A DNA stretch of 64,000 nucleotides. Source: Nitzschia sp. pyKryTriq1 (lineage: Eukaryota > Bacillariophyta > Bacillariophyceae > Bacillariales > Bacillariaceae). A program made the translations under genes and the position numbers. Positions within the stretch are counted from its first letter, which is position 1, and the number at the start of each line of letters is the position of its first letter. Shown piece by piece: positions 1 through 7,974 of this stretch. The stretch is from assembly GCA_956465555.1 (NCBI GenBank), contig OY101118.1, positions 1,881,751 through 1,945,750 of the forward strand, read 5' to 3'. Under the pieces are notes generated by a model that was not told the origin of the DNA, made no database searches, and worked only from the letters and a program-made list of their open reading frames with translations.

Positions 1-1
1 G

Positions 2-724
2 GTGGAGTTATTGCTCAACCCCTCCCCTGCAGTCCAAACACCCGCTCTTCGAACAGTTGGAAACATTGTCACCGGAAATGATCTCCAAACACAATTCATC
101 ATTAACAACAACGCTCTTCCTTGCCTTCTAGCTCTTCTATCCAGCCCCAAGAAAGGAATTCGAAAGGAAGCGTGCTGGACGATCTCAAACATTACAGCTG
201 GAAACAAGGAGCAGATCCAGGCCGTCGTCGAGAACAACATCATTCCTCCTCTCATCCAGCTTTTGACAAATGCTGAATTCGACATTCGGAAAGAAGCTGC
301 TTGGGCGATCTCCAACGCCACGTCCGGCGGCAACAGTCAACAAATCAAATTTCTTGTGCAGCAAGGATGCATTCGTCCGCTCTGCGACCTGCTTACTGTC
401 AACGATCCCAAGATTGTTACCATTGCGCTTGAAGGTTTGGAAAACATTCTCAAGGTTGGAGAAGACGAAGCCAAAGCTACTAACACCCAAAATCAAATGG
501 CAGTGTACATTTCGGAGGCAGAAGGTCTCACCAAGATTGAAGACCTCCAGACTCACACAAGCACTGATATTTATGAAAAGGTTATCAAGATCTTGGAAAC
601 CTACTTTGGAATCGAAGAAGAAGAAGAAATGGCCGGCTTGGCTCCTCAAATGCAAGGCGATACCTTTGGATTTGGAATGGATACTCAGCCAGGAGGTACA
701 TTCGACTTTTCGAATTCTCAATAG
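2..724 (+). CDS. Importin subunit alpha (karyopherin alpha), C-terminal part
   Basis: This is the adaptor that binds classical nuclear localisation signals and hands cargo to importin beta. The frame is open at the left edge, so the start and the N-terminal half (the IBB domain and about five armadillo repeats) lie outside the window. The visible 240 residues hold the last ARM repeats. The Trp/Asn ladder that contacts the NLS is clear in CWTISN (about residue 58) and AAWAISN (about residue 100). An acidic EEEEE stretch near residue 208 precedes a Gly/Phe-rich tail ending FDFSNSQ. The stop is TAG at 722-724. Full-length family members are about 530 residues, so a little under half is seen. Family assignment is firm; the particular paralogue cannot be decided. 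Confidence 0.93.
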   Translation: MELLLNPSPAVQTPALRTVGNIVTGNDLQTQFIINNNALPCLLALLSSPKKGIRKEACWTISNITAGNKEQIQAVVENNIIPPLIQLLTNAEFDIRKEAAWAISNATSGGNSQQIKFLVQQGCIRPLCDLLTVNDPKIVTIALEGLENILKVGEDEAKATNTQNQMAVYISEAEGLTKIEDLQTHTSTDIYEKVIKILETYFGIEEEEEMAGLAPQMQGDTFGFGMDTQPGGTFDFSNSQ

Positions 725-1038
725 ACCCATCGACTGCTACAACAATGCTCGGCTTCCACACGGACTCACGTGGCCTTTTGGAGACAGAAGACGTTCTTTT
801 GTCTGCAAGAGCCCATGAACACAAACAAAATAATCGATCATCGTACGACATCGAAGGAAAATACGTACACCTAAAGCTACTCTTTTCCTTCAGCCAGTGC
901 GAATTGTTTACTTGGAGGAGGGGAATCAACCAATTCCTCCAAGTAATTGATTGCAGCAGACAGGCTTTGATAAGAACCATTACCACTTAGTAGGAGACTA
1001 ATATGGCAGCTGCAGCTGGGTCACGTATTTAACTGTTT
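725..1038. other. Intergenic, convergent 3' ends
   Basis: About 310 bases lie between the convergent importin alpha and 2OG-oxygenase-like genes. Short frames here show no recognisable protein. I see no repeat or RNA gene. Confidence 0.5.
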
Positions 1039-2411
1039 CTAGTTTCTATCGCTCCGAAAGCAGGCGTCAAACACTAGTGTAACCGGCTGCCTGGAGCGCT
1101 GGGAACCGAAGTCTAAATTTTCCGAGGCCTCCCCTTGCAGTCGAATAAGGACGCGGCCTGACTCCTTGGTGAATTCGACAATGGGCATCGGCGGAACGAC
1201 TTTGGATGGACCATCCGGCCCATCGCGATACAAATCAAAGTAAGACCCTCTCAAAATGTCCACATTCCACTGCGGAACATTAGGATTTGGAAACAAAAAA
1301 GGGGAAGAAGTCAATTCATCACCATCATCCCCTCGATCATCCAAAAATGCCCGTTCGACTCCACCCCGGTCTGTTTTGCCTATTTGAAGCTGTTTCTTCT
1401 GCAGCACCATTCCTAAATTACAAGCTATTCGTTCCATGACAGTCAGATATAACTCTAGATGATAATCCCATTCTTTCACCTTGGCATTTTTCGGCGGCCA
1501 TGGACTACAACGGTTGGTAGCGTCCCGACTTGAACGACAAAGAAAACAACGGGTAAGAATTCATAAGCCTCTTTCCGACGCCGCAGAGGTTGGTATTATC
1601 GTTCTCGCATTACCAATGCCACTCACCTTCGGATCCGTAAAATATGGGGGAGTTTGCTTTCCCCAGTGACGTAGTTATAATTGTGAAAAGTGCACTCCAC
1701 AACATCAGGTGAATACTGCAGCAACAACGCATCGGCCATATCAACGCAGTGTTGGAAGAGCTTTTGCGGCACGCCGTGCCCCTCCAACAAAGCAGGTTGC
1801 GTTTTCAGAGATCGAGCAGCCACAATGAAATCTTTCTTGCCTCGCAAAAGACGCCGAGCTGCGTCAGTTCCACTGATACTGCGGCTGACACCCGCGCGGT
1901 TCTGAGAAAGCCTCGAAGATGCTTTGCAATACTTTAGGGGATCGAGCAAAGCAGATGCATTCATCGCAGGCAACGCCAAACGGGAAGAAAGCACGCCACT
2001 TGACGATTTTCCTTCGCTATCCAAGCCATGCGGGTGAGCGCCCTGGGTGCAGTAATAATATATGGAAGGTTGAATCACCGGGAGCGCTTTGGGCGCTGAG
2101 TGTGGATACAAGTACTCCGCTCGGTGCGCCTTTTCCCAGTCTTCTCTCTGCGCTCGCTCGAATCGTCGCTTGGTCTCTGAAGACGCTGATTCCCTGCTCT
2201 TGCGTCGGACCACCTTACGAGTGTCGCCCGAACTTTGCCCGGGCGGGAAAGAGCACGTCCCCTCCGCTGAAGACGCCGAGGCGCCAGGCCTCTGATTATT
2301 CTCGCCAGCGCCGGAGATCTTCGAGCGCGACGATGGGTGTTTGGTGGTAGCAAATCTTCGCAGGCGCTGCCATGGCGCTGCTGCAACAGTAAGTCTGGTT
2401 CTGGAAAACAT
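1039..2411 (-). CDS. Divergent 2OG-Fe(II) oxygenase-like protein, two exons
   Basis: Exons are complement(1627..2411) and complement(1039..1528), 424 aa. The donor AAG|GTGAGT and the acceptor TTCAAG after a T-rich tract keep the phase. I chose the ATG at 2411 because it opens a basic, Ser/Thr-rich, presequence-like N-terminus (MFSRTRLTV...RRFATT); the frame upstream has no other ATG. The middle (GHGVPQKLFQHCVDMADALL) resembles the DIOX_N region of isopenicillin N synthase-like enzymes. The sequence rebuilt across the intron (NRCSPWPPKNA, then an EWDYHLELYLTVMERIA helix) resembles the N-x-W-P step and following helix of that fold. I cannot find the HxD...H iron-binding triad, so activity is doubtful. 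The family call is an inference; a mitochondrial location is only suggested. Confidence 0.6.
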
Positions 2412-2499
2412 TTTACTTTGGTGATGCAATAGAGATGATCTTAATCCATTCAGAGACGTATGTTGGTGTTTGTTTGTTGTTCGAGTTGCAGTAGAAATT

Positions 2500-2770
2500 A
2501 GGGACCCTACCGGTAATAACCAGGCAGTACATACGGTACACGTACGGTACCGGTACAGGATTTGCTCGTTGTCTTTATTTGTTTGTTGCTTTTTATATTA
2601 TGTACTCGTGCGTACAAGTATCATACCGGTACTCTACCGGTACAGGTATTCGTTATTCGTAGAAGCCACGAAGGCCGCCAAGCAAAGTTTCGTACAGTAG
2701 AAGTACAGGTATGGTCGGTGGGGTACAGTATCCTGTGTTAAGTACAGTATGGCATATGGCACAGTTCCAG
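2500..2770. repeat. GTAC/ACCGGT-word island
   Basis: The stretch is dense in overlapping GTAC and ACCGGT words, including the 10-bp palindrome GTACCGGTAC at 2547-2556. It lies in the gap between the 2OG-oxygenase-like gene and the next minus-strand gene and runs into the weakly supported 3' end of the latter. Confidence 0.6.
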
Positions 2771-3350
2771 AAGTTCTGTAGCTACCAACCGTGCGAGTAC
2801 TACAGTACGGATGAGAGATGATTCTTCGTCGTACGAAGTCACCAAACATCGTGGGGCGGAAACCAGTGGCCCCAACCTTTCCGTGCTTGGTGGGGCCCTT
2901 GACGCCAAGATGACGAGCATAAGCGCCAGCATCTTCCCGGTCTCCTTCGGATCTCTTGCGGGGATGTCCCCGGGTCTTGCACAAGTCAGCCGGACGTCCA
3001 CATGCCACAAAGGCCTCAGTTCCGTCCGGGTTAGTTGTCTTGAGTAGGACACGACAGGCGCCCTCGTCCAAGATCACTTCCTCCGCCACGTCATCGCCGT
3101 CAAAGAGAGATCCGTTGGTATCCAGCGACTCGTCTCGCTCCGAGAGGGTTCCCCCTTCCTCGTCAAGATCACTGTTTTCAGCATGCGGGCGGCGAGGGTT
3201 GGGGATGGGGACGGTGTCCCCGTCTCCAGGCAGGGCCACAAAGGAGTAGCCACCTTGGGAGTCGGGGGAGGGTTGACCCATGGGAGGATCGCTTCCGGCT
3301 CCGGAGGAGCCAAGATCAGGGACTCCATAACGACGAGTCGAAGAGGGCAT
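2634..3350 (-). CDS. Hypothetical protein with Cys-rich C..CGR...C...GH core
   Basis: The frame starts at the ATG at 3350 (MPSSTRRYGVPDLG) and could encode 238 aa. The first half is Pro/Gly/Ser-rich and acidic. The centre has a pattern of possible metal ligands (CRVLL, then ACGRPADLC, then GHPRKR) followed by a basic stretch ending MFGDFVRRRIISH. After about residue 175 the reading frame runs through a GTAC-word island and looks like translated non-coding DNA, so the true 3' end is probably reached by splicing or lies earlier. The start faces the divergent MOSC gene across about 330 bp, which may form a shared promoter. I do not recognise a family. No function is assigned. Confidence 0.4.
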   Translation of the reverse strand: MPSSTRRYGVPDLGSSGAGSDPPMGQPSPDSQGGYSFVALPGDGDTVPIPNPRRPHAENSDLDEEGGTLSERDESLDTNGSLFDGDDVAEEVILDEGACRVLLKTTNPDGTEAFVACGRPADLCKTRGHPRKRSEGDREDAGAYARHLGVKGPTKHGKVGATGFRPTMFGDFVRRRIISHPYCSTRTVGSYRTSGTVPYAILYLTQDTVPHRPYLYFYCTKLCLAAFVASTNNEYLYR

Positions 3351-3682
3351 GGTTGAGAGTTGGTAACAGTAGTAACAAAAATAAAAATAGGAACAGATAT
3401 ACCCCCCTTGCAAAAAGAAGTAAGGTATATTTGTTTCTTGCAGCAAAGTAGTCGGCGGTGCGGAACAGCAGACTTCTGATGAGAATTGTGAGGTGATCTC
3501 GTTTTCACCTCACTCCGTCACTTTTTGCTTGGATCTTGTGTTTGTTGGATCTTTTGGATCTTGACACTAGGTGTCTCGATTCCTTTAAGTATCCATTGTT
3601 CTTGGGGTGCAGTTTCTCCATTGACGTTTCTTGCTTATCGGTTGACAGTTTCATAGTTATCACTTGCACTTGGGCGTCTGAC

Positions 3683-4897
3683 ATGGCGTCTGACAGCCGT
3701 TTTCCCGGAGAGGAGATTCTCTCCGAGATTGTGGTCGAATGGCTCCTCTCGTCCTTCCTTCGTCCAAAACCTCCCGATACCCGAGTAGCGGTAAGCTTGC
3801 TTTCACATTTTTCACACCCCCAACGACGAGCCCAACAGGCCCAACAGGCCCAACAGCCTAACAGCCCAATCCAGAGGCGGGAGGAGGGAGGAAGGATAAT
3901 TCATTCCATCAGCGTCACCACACTAGACCTCATCTACGAGTACGGCGAAGACAGAAGAACGATGGGCCTTTATCATACATTGATCCATGGCCTCTCGCTC
4001 GGCAAAGTCTCTGGGTTGTATCGGTATGCTGTGAAAGGGTTGAGTGCTGATACCCTAGAGCAAGTGCAACTTGTGGAAGCTGGGGCATTTCCCGACGACC
4101 GTCGTTTTGCTTTGATCAAAGAACCGTCAACCAAGTCGTTTGATCCACAAAATCCAGAGTGGCTCCACAAAGAGAATTTTCTTTGTGTCTTCACAGATCC
4201 ACACCTCCTGGCCCGATTCAGAGCATCCTACTCCATTCGAACATGTCAAGACGGAACCGATCCTAACCAACTCACTAAATACGGTACACCGTGCGACACC
4301 ATTACCAGCGAGATCGATGGTACCTCAGGCAGATTCCTAACTCTTTTCGAGCGATCCACCGGTGAGAAAGTACTGGACCAACTTGACATGTCGAGACAGG
4401 AAGGACAACAAGCTCTGGCGGAATTTTTCTCGAAGCAGTCTGGAATACCACTGGTCTGTGTCACTGCGACCAACCACCAATTTGGCAATACGTCCAGTGG
4501 ATGGAAACAAAAGGAAGATACACGGACCATACATATAGTGAACGAGTCCACGGTCAAAGCTTTGGAATCTGCGATTGGCAAAGACAATCAAATACTGAAT
4601 CCGACTCGCTTTCGTCCGAACGTTGTCGTCCAAAATGACAAGTTGAAGCCCTTTTCGGAATTTGATTGGATTGGAAAATCAATTCAATGTGGGCCTGCAT
4701 TACAATTGGAAGTTATCTCGAAGGCTGTGAGATGCCAAGGGGTGAACATAGATCCTTTGGATCCACAACAGTCAGAAGTCGATATTCCTGGTTTACTCGC
4801 CAAACATTTTCCAGAACATGGGCCGTACCTTGGAGTATATGCAGTAGTGAAAAGAGGAGGACAAATATCTTTGGGAGACGACGTCTCGCTGATATGA
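3683..4897 (+). CDS. MOSC-domain protein (molybdenum cofactor sulfurase C-terminal type)
   Basis: From the only in-frame ATG near the 5' end (3683) the protein is 404 aa. From about residue 105 it matches MOSC proteins: GLYRYAVKGLSAD, then GAFPDDRRFAL, a WLHKENFL segment, NPTRFRPNVVV, FDWIGKSIQCG and a VYAVVKRGGQISLGDDV end. The conserved sulfur-carrying Cys lies in SKAVRCQGVNIDP. Such domains bind Moco or carry activated sulfur, as in mARC and MOCOS; an N-terminal beta-barrel part is present but no aminotransferase domain. Residues about 37-90 are Gln/Ala-rich, arise from a CAACAGGCC triplicate at 3834-3860, and contain a donor-like GTAAGC at 3791. An 84-bp intron 3791-3874 would keep frame, and initiation at ATG 3961 is also possible. 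Confidence 0.82.
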   Translation: MASDSRFPGEEILSEIVVEWLLSSFLRPKPPDTRVAVSLLSHFSHPQRRAQQAQQAQQPNSPIQRREEGGRIIHSISVTTLDLIYEYGEDRRTMGLYHTLIHGLSLGKVSGLYRYAVKGLSADTLEQVQLVEAGAFPDDRRFALIKEPSTKSFDPQNPEWLHKENFLCVFTDPHLLARFRASYSIRTCQDGTDPNQLTKYGTPCDTITSEIDGTSGRFLTLFERSTGEKVLDQLDMSRQEGQQALAEFFSKQSGIPLVCVTATNHQFGNTSSGWKQKEDTRTIHIVNESTVKALESAIGKDNQILNPTRFRPNVVVQNDKLKPFSEFDWIGKSIQCGPALQLEVISKAVRCQGVNIDPLDPQQSEVDIPGLLAKHFPEHGPYLGVYAVVKRGGQISLGDDVSLI

Positions 4898-5148
4898 TTA
4901 AGAGCAGTTAACATGTGCTAGCTCTAGACACAGTTGAATTGTGATACGATAGGAGGGATGTCCCTGGATACTCATGGATGATTTCATTTCGTTCGCTAAT
5001 TCATTTTATATCAACAAACTACAAAGATCTCTAGAGAGCAGAGAGTCTTTTCCGGAGTAGAGCTAGATAGAAACTACAATACAGAAATGGCTGCCATAGA
5101 CACGATCCATGGTCGTAAATAGGCGCCAGGAAGAGTGAGTCAGCACCA

Positions 5149-6492
5149 TCAAATGGATCCCGTCAAGGCAAATGATGCTTGTAGTTTCTGACAATCATAG
5201 GAGGCTTCTGCCCATTCCTCTGGTGTGACGCCCGTTTCATTTGCCTCTGGAAAGAAAAAATCGAGTGCTTTCGTGGTGTAAATGCTTACGCCACGAATGA
5301 GACGGAAGGAGTTTACCCCTTCTGGATATTCTTCGAGCAGAAACCGTTCGAAGTCAGCCTCGTCGAGGCAGATCTCAGAAAGGACACGTTCATCGACATA
5401 ATCCACCACGCTATTCAAGTCCGTGATCACCAGATTGAAGTCGCTAGCGAAAGATTCTCCTCTGAAAAAATCACGATAGTCACAATCCCAGCTTTGTACT
5501 CGTTGACGATAGGTGTTCTCCAACGATTCAGAAACAAGTGCTTTGTTGGCCGCAATCTGATCCGCCAAAAACCCAGTTATCTGCTGCAACGAATTGTCCA
5601 AACCAAGAGAGGTGTCATTGAGGAAAGAAACAATTGTCACAAGGTTGCTGTTGAGAGATTGTAGGCGGTCATTCTCGGATGACAACCCGTCCAAAACCCC
5701 GTAGATTTCTGTCAAAGTTTCGTTTTGAGACGCCGTCAAACTGCCAAGTTCACTAGTAAGCCCTTCGAGGGCTCCTGTCAAATTGGAAAGAGCGCCATTC
5801 TCAAGAACCAACTTGGTAAGTGTAGCCTCAAAAAAGTTAACTTCACTAGCCAATCTTGAAGCGGTGTTGTTGAGGTCTTGGTTCAAGCGGGAGTAATTTT
5901 CGTTCTCAACTACCAACTCTTTCACTCGGTTTATGAGTTCGAGGTTCGTATAATTCAAGCCACCAGATATACCTGCCAGCTCAGTGACAGTGCCATTCAG
6001 ATCATTGTTAAGATCTCGAAATTCAGCAACTGTCTCGTTGAGTTCGTTGTTAAGGCTCTCATACCTGTCATTTTCGGCAGAGAGACGGTCAATCTCACCA
6101 GAGAGCACTGCAACCTGAGCTTCCAGTTCTTGAATTTGACTGCTCAGACCAGGAATCTGAAACCAACCATATGCTGCGGCACCCCCGGCGCCCAGGATCA
6201 ACAGTGTCGCAATTCCAAGAGCAGGCTTAGTCATCCCCAGAAGCAAACCTGCGCCTCCAGATCGTGCGCCATTTGTTTTAACATTGTGCTCAAAAGTAAT
6301 CTTTTGTGGGGTCGGGGGAGATCGAACTGATTCATCAAATGTGCTTGGCGATGTCAGCGCAGTGTCAAAAGTATCCGCTGGAGAAAGTTCCTCATCTTGG
6401 GGTGAAGGTCGTCTCGCGGATGGAGTGCTCGAGATGGAAGCTCCTCTCTCCATATCAGGTTGTGTTTGGCCTTTCTTCGTCGCTTTCGTCAT
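5149..6492 (-). CDS. Single-pass membrane coiled-coil protein with many N-glycosylation sequons
   Basis: The ATG at 6492 opens a 447-aa protein; the frame extends upstream only through a TTG. Residues 1-80 are Ser/Thr/Pro-rich, presumably cytosolic. A hydrophobic segment rich in Gly/Ala (LGIATLLILGAGGAAAYGWF) at about 90-110 is the membrane anchor. It is followed by about 230 residues of heptad-like coiled coil (IQELEAQVAVLSGEIDRL and on), spaced with NET, NGT, NYT, NNT, NLT and NDT sequons. A globular C-terminal part of about 110 residues contains Cys in WDCDY, EICLDE and YDCQK. This suggests a type II or signal-anchor protein with a luminal or extracellular rod. Proteins of this style are common in diatoms, but I know no assigned function. 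Confidence 0.75.
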   Translation of the reverse strand: MTKATKKGQTQPDMERGASISSTPSARRPSPQDEELSPADTFDTALTSPSTFDESVRSPPTPQKITFEHNVKTNGARSGGAGLLLGMTKPALGIATLLILGAGGAAAYGWFQIPGLSSQIQELEAQVAVLSGEIDRLSAENDRYESLNNELNETVAEFRDLNNDLNGTVTELAGISGGLNYTNLELINRVKELVVENENYSRLNQDLNNTASRLASEVNFFEATLTKLVLENGALSNLTGALEGLTSELGSLTASQNETLTEIYGVLDGLSSENDRLQSLNSNLVTIVSFLNDTSLGLDNSLQQITGFLADQIAANKALVSESLENTYRQRVQSWDCDYRDFFRGESFASDFNLVITDLNSVVDYVDERVLSEICLDEADFERFLLEEYPEGVNSFRLIRGVSIYTTKALDFFFPEANETGVTPEEWAEASYDCQKLQASFALTGSI

Positions 6493-7974
6493 GATCGCTG
6501 AACGATTATTCTTTCCTTCTGGAGGTTGCAAAGATGGGTTATTATTATTCAAGATGTACTGACTGTAGGTAGTCGTTTGTTGACCTTTTAGACGTCGCCC
6601 AGCTCTTGACAGAACCCTCGTTTAGCCAAATTTTTGTGAACTGTGAACCGTAAGTTTTGACTTATTTTGTGACAGAGGTGCGCGCAAACAATCGGATTTC
6701 TTTCTTCTTTTTTTGACGGGATTTCGAGAGTCACCGGTACGATTGATGATCTTTCAACTCGGAACTCGGAAGCAAGCAGGGATCAATCGTCATCTCGAAT
6801 CGTGCTTACCCTTATTAACGGTTCGTATCCGACGATTACAGTACCAGTACCCTCCTGACTATTGTCAGACCGGTGCGGTATAAGAGCACGCAGTAACTTC
6901 CTCGTCGTTCAAACGCGAGTGGGCGGGCGGTGCGACGGGGGAAAATTCTGGACGTAGATTTGGGACATTACCACCATATTAGGAGAACCGTTAAATCTTA
7001 CCACGAAATCAGGAAATGACCCGTAATACGGCTATTTTCGCTTATATGCCCCAAAATTACCATCATTTCAGGATGCTCTATCCTTAGAGAACAATATGAT
7101 TTTCAATAAGAATTGTGAGCCAAGACAGTCCTCCAGAGTAGACCGCCGGCTCGCTAACGATCCGGTCGGCGAGGCCTGCCTGGCGCGCATATATTCTATT
7201 CATTCCTTATACTATATACCTAACGTATCCATGTGTGTGATGTGGCAGTTCCTCGTGGATACTGCACTCTTCCCTCCGATGATGGTGTGATCTTGGAACC
7301 ATCATGAAATAATGGCGCCGGTACAAACACCCGAATCACGAACACGAGTCCTGCGGCGACATCGTTTTGAAAGAATTTCTTCCGCGATCGCCATCACAAC
7401 AATGACAACAAACTCCCACCGAAACTGTGTGATAGAATCATAGCATTCACTTCATCTCTAGTGAAGTAGGTTGTCCCAACCAGGAATGGAGTAAGTCTGA
7501 CAAGAACCGAAACCTCCATCCAAATTGGCCAACAAACCAGGAATCATAGTTCAATGGCCGCCCACCGTCCCTTACACCTTTGAACAAGGCAAGGTGATGT
7601 ACCAAAGGGTAACCCAAAAGACAGAGAACGGCTATGCAGTTCGAAGTCGAGTAGGGTCTTAGGTCTTAGGCCAACGAATTATTTGAAACACTACTGAAGA
7701 TACTAATGTTCATCGGTCTAGAATGTCCGAGAGAGTTGAGGGCTTCCTGCGCCATCCCCAAAATTATTCGCGTCTGTCCTCCAGCCGATGGCTACAGAGT
7801 GGGAGCAAAGCAAAGCAAAGCAACATCAACAACAACACAAGTCAAGAACAACCCATCACTGCTTGCTTTGGCCACATTTCTTGTATCCATCATATCACAA
7901 TACTCATCCTCCCGCGAAGCAAGATCCATAAATGCGTTCGAAGCGCAAACCATCTTGGCAGTATATAGTTGAAA
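6493..7974. other. 1.5-kb intergenic region, divergent genes
   Basis: This is the shared upstream region of the minus-strand coiled-coil gene and the plus-strand CABLES-like gene. Reading both strands I see only short frames without family resemblance. A 48-codon stretch at about 7502-7648 with coding-like composition has no start and a stop right before it. A few GTAC/ACCGGT words occur at about 6735-6870. Confidence 0.5.

Noticed and set aside
7502-7648. 48-codon open stretch with coding-like composition
   Set aside because: It begins right after a stop, lacks ATG near its start and a credible splice acceptor; could be a relic but evidence is too thin.
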